Below, in pieces: positions 11,428 through 24,215 of a stretch of 64,000 nt of DNA. Source of the stretch: Corythucha ciliata. Its lineage: Eukaryota > Arthropoda > Insecta > Hemiptera > Tingidae. How positions within the stretch are numbered: the first letter of the stretch is position 1; every line of letters starts with the position of its first letter. The notes under the pieces are model-generated. The model was not told where the DNA came from. It saw only the letters and a program-made list of their open reading frames with translations, and did no database searches. Location of the stretch: the NCBI GenBank assembly GCA_038030265.1, contig CM075943.1, forward strand, positions 36,022,001 to 36,086,000. The letters are read 5' to 3'. A program made the translations under genes and the position numbers.

Positions 11428-14400
11428 ACGTGCAGCTCTGGCAAATATCTACTATCGCGCCAATTGATGTGGGATGAATATTACGGTCACCACATAATGA
11501 TGTACCGAATCGTGGTATAGTGAGGCTTGAAACGGGAAAATCAAGGCTCATTCCTCACTTTGAATCCGCCACTCTCCAATTTAAAAGTGTTGGAAAAACT
11601 GTTTTGAGCCGAAGCAAAAACTTATCTTTTTGAGTGTTGCTGTCAAGAAAACCCTTTGCAAATGGATCATTTCGCTTGATTAGGGCAATTGTGCGAGATT
11701 TTTCTACAAATATAGTATTTACCTACCGTAAAATACTAAAATTTACTTTTTTCCTCCCTAGCCTTTAATGCTAATTTATGTCCCTATTAAGAAAGATTTC
11801 AAATTGCGTTGATTACCCCAACCCCGGGAATTCTACGCTGCAATGAGAAGAAAATAAATCCGAGGCCGCCAGGTTGATAGCGAAGGGAGTCCTTTTACCT
11901 TCTAGGGGGGGATCTAGTTTTCCCAGTCTTCACTCCACCATTATTAGCTCCTCCCCACTTCACCACCCTGGCGTTCTCTGTAAATTGTTGCACTTCAAAA
12001 CCAGTCCTCCTCCCCCCACCTATATCCTACGCTTACCAACCACCGACACCACTCGTCCACTATAATGTCAGAAGGCATTTTGATTATAACCATCTCTCTT
12101 GCCCCTACCCTCTCACTCACCCACCCTCTCTCATCACTGTCAATTTTTCACTATTAAAATACCACTACAAGTACATACGACAAGCGGGAGGTCGCCTTAC
12201 AATAAAAAAAAAGCCAAGAAGCCCCCCATTTTTTGTTTAATAATAACGTTTTTCAGCTTTCATTTCACGATTTGATTTTATGAGCAATGAAATTATTGAG
12301 TGCGTATGCCCAAAACATCTGTCCTGGTCGTGGATAGTTTTTTATCGCTGATTTTTTTCATGTTCTCGGAAACAATGAGCTATTGGGCTGGCGCCAGGCC
12401 CGTAAAAACGCCGTCATCCGGACGTATACGTATACAATGGACTTTAAAAAAAAAAAATCTATAAATGGTTAAACTCCTTAAAAGAGATGAACGCGATTTC
12501 AAACCCAAGAGGTTACAGGTTACGGCCTTTTGTTTCTTCGAGGCCTCTTAAAAATGTATCAATAAAACTATGGATTGCGCTTTTTCTGTATACAAATTTT
12601 TCATGGGGCCTGAATGCATTTTTTTCGCCCTTTCATGAGCGTGGGATGCTGTCAAGGTCTTTAAAAGAGTGAAACTTTACGACGACTGGAGGATTGTACA
12701 GCTCCACCTATTTCTATCAATTAAGCGTGGATTTATTTAAATACTGTCAGGGTCAAATCGCAAAGTTATGAGATGAGGGGAATTTAAAAACTCAGGGGCG
12801 TATATAGCTATAGACGGCGGCGTCGGCGCCTCCCTTCTTCTTCGAGTTTATGATGAAATTGACACAGTCATCGAGCGTTATAATTCACGCGGAACTTTTA
12901 AAGAGAGTTTACAACACCGCTGTCGAGGTTTCATTAGCGTGAGTTTACTCGCTCTGTGGTTCATAAAGGGACGGTTAATTCATAAAAAACCAAACAAAAA
13001 GTGAAGTCATTGAGAAATCCTAGGTACCCTTCTTCACGACCATCAACATCCTGCGAGCATACTTCACGTATAATTTGGTTGAACTTTTTTAATGACGCTC
13101 TCACCCCCCTCCTGCATAAACTACTTGAGTAACACGACAGGGTTAAAAAAAACCCTCTTGATGACGCACATCCGTCAATGCTGCTTGTAACTGGGCGTAA
13201 AGTATACGCTTGTGCTGTACATGGCACTGTATTACGGTGTTCAATGGTGGTGGTGGGGAAGGGAAGCTTTTTTCATATTAACAAATATAACGAGAAGCTA
13301 CCGCAAGAGAGCAATCCGGCGATCTCGATGGAAAAAAAGGGAATTGTGATGAGGGAAGGGAGTAAAAAACGAGACTAGGTAGCACGATGAAGACTAATGA
13401 GCAACCTGTTTTCAAAGAAGTCGTGAACTTGAACGTGTGCTCCTTTATTCTTTTCTTTTAACCGGCGGCGACGACTCCGTCGTTTGATACACAAAAAATT
13501 GTTTTAATTTTACTTTTTCTCTCTCGGTTTGAAATTTGGATCACCCCTCTGCTTCTTCAACCGTTCTTCCTCGTTAAAAAGGATAGCATGATTCTTTTTT
13601 TATTATTATTCAAGGGTGGAGTCCAGGGGTTGGATGGGTAATTGCCCCGAAAACGGCGAAAAAAAGGAAAGACCGGTGAGAGGTGGGAAAGAAGAAGAAG
13701 AGGAAGAAGAAGAAGGGCGCGTGGATTGGTCAAGCACGTACTCGGCGGAACCAATGTCTATTGGTACAGCGGTCTTTTTTGTTTACTCAAGTTCGACAAT
13801 GGACCAAGGCATAACAATAGCCTTTAAGAGACTCGAATAGAGTGGGTTGGAAGAAGTGAGGCGTCGAGGACGTAATTTCACTACCCAATTCTTCTTTTTG
13901 CCCCCGCACGTCTTTTTTAAAAAATCTCATCACTCTTCGTCCTCCCAAGCCTCTGGACCCCCCCCCCCCCCGCGACTCACTGTTCATAAGTTCATCCTCT
14001 CACTTTTTTTTTTACTCCGCTCTTTGTCACCTTTTTCCCAGTCTCTTTACTCCCATCTCCGGAACTAATGTGCAAATTGTTCCTGAGGGGTCTCCTCTCT
14101 CTTTTTATTTATTTTCTCACTTTTTGTCCAACCCTAGGAAAGTCATTACATTAAATTAGAATAAAACTGAAAAAATTGACAGACGGGGGGAAGCAATAGT
14201 TCATCGGTCTTTATCCACGTAATTTCGAGGTCCTGCGGGTGATTCATTTACCCACCCACCTCTCCATCTACATCAAACTTCTTCACGAAATTGGCTAGCA
14301 GGCTGATCGGTTGTGGGAAAAAAACAGTCTGAGCCCAATTAAGTTTCTTTTCTTTAATTCCTTTCCTCTGCCATTGTCGGATAATTTTAGAGCGGAATTA

Positions 14401-17400
14401 TTCAAATTTTAGGAAATAACTCTCTCACCCTCCTTCTCTTCACTCATACCAATCAGATACGCGCACTCCCCCCGTTAAGGGTTGAAGGGTCATTGCGGGA
14501 TTATTCACCCCCACGAATCACCCTACAGCAATTTCCCAGTTCCGAGCCCTTTGTTTGGGAGATATAACTAAGTAAGTGGACTCCGGAGGGGTTTCGCTAA
14601 TCCCCGAGCATAATACGCTTGATTTAATCACCTTGTTTCAATTTGTAGCGGAGGTATATGTTAGAGGGATTGGAAGTTTGAAAATGATGGTGGTGGGGCA
14701 AATCGCTTGAGAGGGTTGAACGCTCTAGGAAAATATTTTTACGAATGCAAAAAAAAAAAAAAAAAAAAGAGGAAGAATGGTAACCAAAATAGCCGAAGAA
14801 AGATGAATACATAAGGTGATCAACACGGTTATCAACTTTAAAGCATTCATGATAAACGAGCCATCTCTCGTTTCTTCTGTCTAATGACCCCTGGCGAAAA
14901 TAAACAGGAATAAGGGCAATTTCCTTTGGGTACTGAGTTCTTCTTAAAAAAGAAAAACCCCTCCAGAAGAAAGGAGAGTGGAAGCGAACTTGAGGAGGAC
15001 CATGACCCCGACTTGGGGGTATACTCCGCCATCTGTAACTGTTTTATGGTTCAGTTGATTACGTAATAGCTGCAAGGCACAAAGCAAACAGCTCTCTTTT
15101 CTACGTAGAGATAAGGCGTATCTTTTTCTTTGCTTACCTCTTCGTACTTCTCACAACTTTTTATCTTTCTTGGCTCGGCTCTCTTGTTTCCTTTCCTACT
15201 TCTTCTACTGCCTCCTTCTCCTTTTTTGCTACAATGCGAGTTTGATGACTTGCGTTCGAGTTTAACCTTCTGAAATTACAGCTTCCCATTAAAGGCATGG
15301 CGGATAGTGAAGTTTCGCGTGCGCAGACTACCGATAATTATTTATTTATTTTTTTTTTAACTTTTTTTTTATTCCCGGAAAGAGACACTTAAATGCAATC
15401 ACCGAGAACTTGAAAGAGTGTCTTTTGAGACCTATCCTTGAACCTCCCTCTCGCTTCATTAATTGATTTATGTTGAATGGACACTGAAGCAGAGCCTTTG
15501 AAACATGGCTGTGCATCCAAGTCACACTGGAAACGATACCTAAAACGTCGTCTTTAACAATTAGAAAGGAGGTGGGCACTATAATCACTTCATTCAAAGT
15601 ACACGGAAAATATATTTTGAGGGCCAACTAGAAAGGGGAAAGGGGTAGTGTCTTTAAGAATGAGGAGTAAAAAGAGCGAGAAAAAGAAAGAATGGAAAAA
15701 CTACCGTTGGGAAATGAGGCAATAATTGCAAGGGCCTCGAAGGGTGAATAAGAATGGACAAGGGAGAGAGAGGGGAGCCTGGACATGAAACCGAAATTAT
15801 CTTCCGACGCCGAGGAGGGATAATGTTTATTTAACTATCCCTTTAGGAAGGTCGTGAATGAGACAGGCATGACTACAAAAACTTTTTTTGTTTTATAACT
15901 TCCGTTACAGTCTGCTTCCGACTTAAAGGCGTGAAAAACAAAAGAGGTTTAAAATGAAAGACAGAGATAGAAGCAGTTAGCAAAATTTACTGAAGAAAAT
16001 GGTTGTGAGGAGGGGAGTGCAAGCATAATGCTTTTTCGTTTTTAGAGAAATTAGATCTTTTTCGCAGCTTCAACTTTATCACCAAGCCCAAAGTTTATGG
16101 CTTACTCGTTCGTTTTACCCTTAACTACACACTCCCTCTCCCACTAAATGCGCACACCATAGTCTTGCTCATTCTTCAAGAATTAAACGATTAAACATTT
16201 ACCGTAAAAGGTGAAAAACGTTTACCTTGGAAGCAAGTTAGCACACAGTTTCATCAGCTTCAAGAAAACAAGAAAGCCCTCATTTCGGTTTCTCTACTAT
16301 TCCACCGCCAAAACCACCCCCCTCGTCGCCACCCACTCACAATTACAATTTGAAGACTCAACTTTGTTGGAGCGGGGGAATGTGTAAGATTCCCCCAAAT
16401 TCATTAAATTTCTCGACTTAACCAGAAGTTAATTACTCCCGACTCCTTGCGAGACTTCCGAGGCTATTAATGCACGCGTACGCTGAAAGAAGGTAAAACT
16501 CTTCTCCGTATATATACTCAGGACACGGAGCTCATTATCGTTGACTTTTCCTACCTATTCCTCTCTCCACAACATCAGCCAGAAAATAGATGTTTACCTA
16601 CGAGATGAATTTCTTCCAGTTTTTGAGTCGATACAACGCCGCGAAAGAGCGTATTTAATATTTAAAAACTCAAATGGATGGCAATGTTTTTTTTTCTTCT
16701 CGTGAGTCTGTGTGTGCGCGGTTGGAGGGATGGGGGCAATACGAAGGGAGAACCCCTTTTAATAGACATATGTCGGCAGCATAGGATCAAGAGTTGTGCT
16801 TCGGACGAGCATCTTTTCCAATATTCACGTCCTTCTAAAGCTGCCAAGGCTTGTTTTTTATCCGCGCGTGGACGATGGAAAGGGGGTGAGACTAAGCAAA
16901 AGAAAAAAACGTAGGGGGGGGGGGGTTAATCATAGTCGTTTCCTTTCCCATACATTTTTTAACAGAAATAAAAAAAAGGAGGAACCTTTCCCCCTTAACC
17001 CCTGTCCATCCACCCAAATCATTTTTTTTCTTTTAATCTAGCACAATATCATGGGCTTGGGTGGTAAAAGTAAGCCTCTTATTAGGGTAGGAAAATCCGC
17101 AGAAAATATTTAATTTTTGAACTGAGGAGAACGTGGAAAGGGAACTGGGAATAGCCCTCAACCCACGCAGTATACGACAATTGAACGACAAATCGATTTA
17201 ATTCAATAAAGTTTTTTTTTTCCTTTAGGAAACCAAACTTTTCCCTCTGACCCATTCATAATTTTAATTTTTCAATACCAAAATGTGGTTTTTCTACCAG
17301 AACAGAGAGTGGGGAGAGGAAGGCAAATAAGAGTTTTCGTAACTACCAGGGGGTGGGTGTGGGGGGGGTTAAGTTTCTGTAAAATTTATCAATCGTACTT

Positions 17401-18050
17401 CGTACATGGTGGCACGATTGAGAGGACCAGTGTTGGGGGGGGGGCGAGGTTCTCAAACTTATTTTTTTCCTGTTCCAACAAAAGTTATATCAATCATTTT
17501 AGACGGTGAATGTGGAACGAATAGGGATGGGGAATGAGCGACTATCCGCTTCAGGCGTACGTTTCACGTTTTGGTCACACTCTATGAATATATCTCCTTT
17601 GATTTTTCGTTCAAATTCAACATTATAGTTTTTTCTCCCGCCTATACTACAAGTTTCCCCGGCCGCATTTTAACCTGGAACCCCACAATGGTGGTATAGG
17701 GCTTCCAATCCATAAAAGTTCTTTCGACCGCTTGGGTAAAAGGAAGGACACAAAAATAAAGTTACAGATGAATGGAAGTCTTTTCACTATTAGAAGAGGC
17801 TTAAACGAAACCTCTCCGATACATGTGTGGGAGGGACGGTGACAAAGGAATATTATACTGGAAGGCGATTTCTTATAGAATTAATGCTCCCAACTTCCCA
17901 AGTATAAGAATACACCTGTCAGGTTTCATTGCCCTGTTAAGTTGTTTTGTCCAACTGAAGCTACCTGCTCATGCGGGTGGAAAATGTGGGAAAAACCGGT
18001 CAGAGAATTTGAAGTAAAGGACTAAACTTGCATCACTATTTCTAAGGTTT
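11428..18050. other. Unique AT-rich spacer, no gene seen
   Basis: Nothing recognisable is encoded. Notable low-complexity tracts are C14 at 13958-13971, G12 at 16914-16925, G10 at 17435-17444, A20 at about 14749-14768, and a GAAGAA-rich purine stretch near 13690-13720. Small palindromes occur at about 12390 (CTGGCGCCAG) and 12426 (GTATACGTATAC). A short frame at 16678 begins with a hydrophobic stretch but has no other support. Confidence 0.5.
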
Positions 18051-18222
18051 ATCCTGAAAAGCTGAGCTTTATTGCGGATCTTGATCCTTTATGAAAATCC
18101 GAAATCCAGTTCCTAAATTCAGGATATGGACCTAGATCCTTTTCCGAAGGGTCTGGAGTGTTGCGGTTTACTGGTTTTTCGCTACACAAATCATTTTGAA
18201 TTTTGGATCTAGATCCTGAAAA
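18051..18222. repeat. Three spaced GGATCTAGATCC-like palindromes
   Basis: The 12-bp word GGATCTTGATCC lies at 18076-18087, GGACCTAGATCC at 18128-18139 and the perfect palindrome GGATCTAGATCC at 18205-18216. ATCCTGAAAA occurs at both ends of the block (18051 and 18213) and inverted near 18116. It may be a small decayed repeat or a clustered binding site. No function can be assigned. Confidence 0.45.
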
Positions 18223-18609
18223 ATTATGGTCTTCTCGCAAGCTCTGCGAAAAGAGCGCCAAAATCCAAGCCCTCGGGCATAGTTGAGCTGAGCGGCGGGG
18301 GCGTAGCTGGGCACCACTTAATCACATCGCAATCTGAGTCTCTTGTTTAGTAAACAAAATGATTAAAAGAATTCGGTACCACCCGGACAGAGTCCCCTTT
18401 TGCTATTATTGAATTCGGCAGCTCACCTTTCAGCTGTTGTCCTCGCTGTCCCATGCAAAGTGTACAGCCGTTCGTACAATGCAAACTTCTAAATTTACAA
18501 GCGAACGTGGAAGAACGATGCTTTGATCAACGGGATGAAATTCAAATTTGCCAAGGCATTGTAATCGGAAGAAAAATGTTGGTGCTGCTACGTCGTCGGT
18601 AGTTAAATT

Positions 18610-18639
18610 TTCGATTCATTACAATAGTAATGAATCGAA
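18610..18639. repeat. Perfect 13-bp stem, 4-nt loop hairpin
   Basis: TTCGATTCATTAC, loop AATA, then GTAATGAATCGAA. A second hairpin with 8-bp arms (CTCGTTCT/AGAACGAG) follows at 18674-18698, and a tandem duplication at 18703-18796. A 131-codon frame crosses this block (18548-18943) but is most simply a by-product of the repeats. Confidence 0.65.
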
Positions 18640-18702
18640 CCCCGATATGACGTACGACCAATGCCGAACGACTCTCGTTCTCGTTCGTAGAGAACGAGTA
18701 CT

Positions 18703-18796
18703 AGTGCCGAACTCAAACATCTTTTCCATTATACCTTTGGGAATAAGTGCCGAATTCAAGACCGCACGATCAGGCACAGAGTTTATACTTTTGGGA
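18703..18796 (+). repeat. Tandem duplication of a 43-54 bp unit
   Basis: AGTGCCGAACTCAA (18703) then TTATACCTTTGGGA (18729) is repeated as AGTGCCGAATTCAA (18746) then TTATACTTTTGGGA (18783), with about 11 bp of extra sequence in the second copy. It adjoins two hairpins, so the whole 18610-18800 block may be one element. Confidence 0.55.
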
Positions 18797-19556
18797 GGCT
18801 GTTGGGTTACGAAAAAAATGAGTAAAAACACACTGGTCTTCTGTAATCATTACTTTGCTTTTCAAGAAACAATCAGACTCTCTTCAAGTTCTGTTCACAA
18901 TCTCAACCAGGCTCCCCCCCCCACCATTTTATTTTCTTCCTAGAAATGATCTACAATTTAAAACTTCAGGTAATAAGTAGATACCCATCCTACGATTTGT
19001 TCAACCCCCAAGGTTATTAAATAACGAGTCCGAGAGGACTCCTCACAGAAAAAAGAGAGAATCAGATAAAATTATTTAAAAAACAATAATTAACGTCACG
19101 CTATCTGATGTTGAGTCTTATTTTTTTCCCTTTTCGACTCCTCCTCCTTATCTTCTTCCTCTTCACAACCATTTCGTTACCCCTAGCGCCCCCTCTCCAA
19201 CAATAAGAAGCCTTCGGGGCAGTTACTCCAAACCCTTTTTACCTGTTCCAACTCCGAGTCTGGAATTACTCCCGCCAGCCATCTTTCGGTGCCCTTTTTA
19301 CACTCGAAATCCCCATTGCTATCCAACAGGCCAGCCACAGCCCGCCACCACCATCATCATCGTCCTCTTCGAGATAAATAAGTTAATAAGAGTTTTTAGT
19401 GTGGAAGCGTTCTCCATTTCAAAACCCACCCGCCCGCTCGCCTAACCTACACAACACTCCACAGCGTCAGCCAACTTTCTTCAGACACGCTCGTACCGTC
19501 TGAAGGAAACGAAAAAGTTCTTCCTTCTTTAAGTGCTGCCGGCCCTTCACAGGGAG

Positions 19557-19564
19557 TATAAAAG
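19557..19564 (+). promoter_or_regulatory. TATA-like box downstream of a hairpin
   Basis: TATAAAAG lies about 50 bp after a hairpin with perfect 8-bp arms (CTTCAGAC at 19479-19486 and GTCTGAAG at 19498-19505), in a locally GC-richer stretch. No initiator or plausible coding sequence follows at the expected distance, so this may be chance. Confidence 0.15.
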
Positions 19565-20794
19565 TCTCGAAAATTGCTCCCTGGCTCGAGAACGTTGGCT
19601 GCTTTCAAATTTCGAATTCATTTATCAGGAAAAATACGGAGAGAAAGACGTTGAAAATTGGAAAAAAGAATGAGTATTTAGGGGATGGGAGGGAAGGTCA
19701 GGATATTAAAAGTGCAGCGTGTGAATGAACTTAAGAGAGGACCAATGAGGTTGTGGGGAGGGGAAGTTAAGGAAGGAAGTCCGTCCTGTTCTGTTTGAGT
19801 AAACTGAATGCCTAATGCACGAAGGGGTTCTACGAGATGAAAAAAGACTCATTCTTGTTGTACTTTGACTGAAATAATGTGAAAACATAACTATACAAGT
19901 GCCGCAAGGCATCAAACCCATTTTTTAAAAAAGTTTTTAAGTGGTGCCACCATGTAGGGTCCTGGAAACCCTAATTCTAACTTTTTGAATAATAAATACT
20001 ACCCCTTCCCTCGTGTGAACCCGCTTCACCGCCGATTTTTTTTTTTTTTTCATCGGCGAAATTCTCAACCCCATCTCCTTCGTTTCATGAATGTGCAATA
20101 CGCGAAACACCCTGTCGAGTAAGCGTGCCTTTTCATCAATATTCGGATTTAACTAATAAAACCTTCCACTGAATTAGCCTTCTCCCTCATACATTCCATT
20201 CCACTTCAAATCGAATATTTTCCGCCGTCCCGGAGAATAATGCTCAATTTTCGTGGTATGGAAAGTCAAAATAAAGTCTAGTTCAACGGGAAAAACTCAT
20301 ACACAACCAAAGGATGAAGTTTGTCGCGTATCTCGATTATCATTGTGAGTTTTATTCGTGAATAAAACACGTCACCAGGCTAATCATTAATTTGAGTTCT
20401 TGAGTCGAGAAAGCTTCCATAGTATCTAGTCTGTTTAAATACGGATCTGACCACCGCTCGCACTTCAACCTTCTCATCGATTTTATGTCTCCCAGAGGAA
20501 GAACAGCAGGAAGGCCTTTTGTGTCGTCGACGCGATAATTCCATTTGCAAAAAAATTAAATTTTCACGAACCAATCAGCAGCGTGGAAAGTCGCATCGCA
20601 GGATTTTGCCTCACATGAACGATTTCACGGTCGAAATTATTTTTTGACCGCCGCGCCGCCTCAATCACTCTTTCCAACATTCTGTTACAGGTACGAAAAA
20701 CCGAAAGTAGGCCAATTAATCAAGTATATTGTTTGAGGAAGCTGATTACTCGAACGGAGATTCGTATTACGACACTCTCCCACCACCACCCAGT

Positions 20795-20834
20795 TCATCG
20801 TCATCATCATCATCATCATCATCATCATAATCAT
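20795..20834 (+). repeat. (TCA)n microsatellite
   Basis: About 13 TCA units with one G and one A interruption, next to a CCACCACCACCC stretch. Confidence 0.9.
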
Positions 20835-22085
20835 AGTTGAGTTGAATAATGCGGTATGCTTGTAATCCTCAAACTAGAGAGTCTACAGTGGTGGTTGTTA
20901 AGCCCTCTAACCCCGAAGTGCAGAGTAATGCTTTATAGGTTGATGAGTGAGAGGGGTATGGGTTCGCGAGCGGTTAATAACAGCCTAAATACCCCACCCT
21001 CTGAAGAGACAATGAATACAAATTGGGTATAGAATGTCCCGGAAGGAAGGAAAAGGAATGCTTCTCCCCTTCACCCATGACATGAGGCACTCATAATCAC
21101 GTGTTTACTATGGTCATGAAGATTCGAAGCGAGGGGTCAATTACTGTTTTAACTTTTTGCTGATGGGGGTGGATAGTTAGAGGGGGAAGGTGGATGACGA
21201 CTGTAAGTCGTTTTCATCTATTATTTATGCCGTAATTATATTACGGCGGAAGGATCCGGCTGTTCTCGATTTACCCGCACGAGCTTCTCGCAAAGTCGAA
21301 TTTGACCCAATGTAGTGGCAGACAAGTGATCGGGGGGGGGGGGGGGAGATAGGAGGATAAAACCCGCGGATACGAGCTCGGAATTCCATCAGAAAGAAAT
21401 CACGATCGAGGTTAAAGAAGCGATTACGCAAGCGAGTGCAGTTTGCAACTGCTTGAAAGGGGCAACCGTTATTATTAAGTCAAAGAGATCAAACGGCTTT
21501 GCGGTAATCTGTTTTTACGGTCGCGTGGATTGCTAGATTTAGCTTCGAGAGCGATACATATTTCTTCTTTTTTTAAATTTTTAGAAGAACGATAATAATT
21601 TCCGATAGACTACTATGGTAATTTACAGAGCTTCTTGGCAAGAAATTTAACGATAAAACAAGTTAAAATGTTTATTTTTATTAAGAGTTCTCCAGGACAC
21701 GAACTTGTTTACCTTTACTTCTTTCCTTCCCTTACCACCAACTACCGATTGACCCAAAAACGTATACACATACATGTACAATATATATCGCTGGCGTCTG
21801 TTCAGTAGACTAAGAAAAATGTGTTTATCCCCCCCCCCACCCCAGCAAGCTTTATTGCATCTGTTTAGCCTCTGCGATTTATCTGGATTTTTGGCTTAAA
21901 AAGATTAGAAAAAAAGTGGGGATCAAAATATTTCCGGTTTTTTCATCGTAACTACTTCCGAAAATCAAGGGAAATAAAGCGAACACGATCTCTCGTCCAC
22001 CACCACTCTCGCAATGCCCTCTTCAACGCTACAAAATTCTTCATTTTTAAGGACTTCAAAAGGCGTGGCATTGCGCCTATCTCTC

Positions 22086-22086
<1 letters not shown>

Positions 22087-22118
<32 letters not shown>
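22087..22118 (+). repeat. T32 homopolymer
   Basis: Thirty-two consecutive T. No retroelement sequence was recognised beside it, so its origin as a reversed poly-A tail is unproven. Confidence 0.9.
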
Positions 22119-22119
<1 letters not shown>

Positions 22120-23734
22120 AGCGCACTCAAGCTGTAAAGGCTCTTTTCCCAATTTGCATAAAAAAACAGTTTTGCGGTTCGGAAAGCAGTGAGGATGAAG
22201 AGGAGGGGTGGGAGAGCTTTAGACGGCTCCAAAGAATATTAATAACGTTCTGAAAATTATTTAATTTAAGAAGATAGAACGAGTGTAAAAATGGTTGGGC
22301 TGGTTGATGCATGGTGATCTTGAGTAGAGGGGGTGTGGGGGAGACGAAGATGGGGGCTCCACTGGTAATGAAAAGGACGCGGGAGTTTTTCTTTGATGGT
22401 ATCGAAGATATTACAAAGTGGATTGGTGGTGGGGGGGGGCAAGGAGAGGAAGAAAGAGGAGGCCTATTCGGAGGAATGTAAATTACCAATGCAATAATCA
22501 TCTTGTCGAAAGGAAGAGAAAGATGAAACGAAAAAGGGACGCATGAAAAGCTGTTTTTTGATCAAAATTACTAATATGTAGTTAATTAGAATAACCAATA
22601 ATTTAATACGACCATTTGAAGTAACCTTCGCTATTTTATTCCTTAAACTTATCCAACATTCATAGCTTATTGTCCAAAACGCTTCGACTCGTTTCATTAA
22701 TTTTTAATAAGAAGGAGAATGATGGAGGGGCGGGGTAAACAATAGAAATATAGTTGTTGTCCACGAAAAGGTAATTATTAGCAGCGAACACTTCCCCCCG
22801 CACTCCCTAAATGACACTCGTTTTTAAATAATTTAAATGACTCTTCCCTCTTCAACTTGCTTTGCAATAAATAACAACGAGCCCGTCAAAAAAATGTAAG
22901 CACTTTAGTCGGTATGGAAATGAATCTTTTTTTGTGACTGATTACGTTTAATTGAGTTCCCCCCCCCCCATCCAATTTCACGTTTTTCTGTGTCAATGGC
23001 CGATTTTTTTTTTCGGGACGGGAACCGAAAGGAATTGAACAACCAACAATATGAGCTCTTAACTTTGATTTTCATACGTTTTTTTTTACAATAAAAAGAG
23101 TTGTTTAGTCACGTGGAAGTGTGCCGGGACGGTGCGGGCGGGAGGTGTTGTTTTATCGTTGAGGGTCTAAAATAATTGAAATAAAACACCGTGGATATTT
23201 AGAAAGGGCTCACATGGGGTTAAACAAAGCGTAAATGATTTTCTAAATAGAACTCCACACTCTAGCCAGTCCACGTCAGTGCGAAATAATGTCTCATTTA
23301 TAGCCATAGTGGCGAAAATGTGATAGAATGGCCGGGGAGGAGGGACAACGTGCACGGGATCATAATGCTAAGTATTTCTAAAAATGAAAGAGCGAACAGA
23401 ATTATGGAAGGATTGTCAGTAGGCGGAGGGGGTTTATGAGCGTTGGCGATTATTATTCCATTCATTGAACTCAGATGGATGTATTTGATTAGAAAAACTG
23501 GTTTTGGAGGGTGTCGGTACTGATAATGTCCTCCAATTATTATCAGTTCTCAAAGTTTGAAATTAGTCCCTTCGACCATGTGGTTTTTTCTTTTAGAGAT
23601 CTAAACCAACACTTCCCCAGCCTCCTCACCGACACTCATGCATAATTACGCAGCCTATAGGCGTGATTCCTCGCCAGCCCAGTAACAAAATGGCGTATTC
23701 TCCGTTCTCTTCCTGAAGGCCATTGCGGATTCAT

Positions 23735-24215
23735 CACGATGGCCAGAATTCGTGGATTTCACATTTTCAAACTCCCGATTTCGTGGAATTGACCCTTGAA
23801 TAAATCAAATTTCATGAATTTGGCCTTTACAAATCTAAAATTTTGCACTTTTGGCCCTCACAGAATCAAATTTCGGGGTTTATTCAACTAGAAAGTCAAT
23901 TTTATGCCCTATGGATTGGCTTCCTAAAGAACCTTGAACAATCAATTTCAAGGGAATGGGTCCTACAAAAAAGATTCCAGGAGAAAAATGAAGCGTGGTG
24001 GGACGGTGTGGGGTTATAAAACCCAATTCCACGGTTTCTCTCTCTACATAGAATCAATTTCAATTGGCTCCTTTTGAAAAAAAAAAACAAATTTTGTGGA
24101 CCTAGTGCGTCAGAAACCAATTTCGCAATGTTCGATTCACAAAAAGCCAAATTCACGGATTTCATTAGAAATTTTCGCAAGGCGTTGGCTAATTCAGAAA
24201 AGCAACGTCGCGGGT
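23735..24215 (+). repeat. Degenerate 30-31 bp satellite, family A, array 1
   Basis: Head-to-tail units close to AATTTCGTGGATTTGGCC followed by about 12 bp of YTT-CAAAA sequence. Anchors at about 23752, 23783, 23814, 23844, 23874 and 23904 are 30 or 31 bp apart. The array is interrupted at about 23940-24045 by unrelated sequence and then resumes, ending beside a small GTCTCTC...GAGAGAC hairpin near 24212. The same family forms a longer array at 61355-62330. Units have many substitutions but the spacing is kept. Not protein coding: stops occur in all frames. Confidence 0.75.

Larger units (their letters stand above)
18797..23734. other. Unique spacer with microsatellites; no gene seen
   Basis: Contains (TCA)n at 20795-20834, G15 at 21332-21346, C10 at 21829-21838, T32 at 22087-22118, G9 at 22431-22439 and C11 at 22959-22969. 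Frames such as 22127-22501 on the minus strand are proline/serine-rich products of low-complexity DNA. Confidence 0.5.

Noticed and set aside
18548..18943. 131-codon plus-strand frame
   Set aside because: It runs across two hairpins and a tandem duplication, so the open frame is better explained by the repeats.
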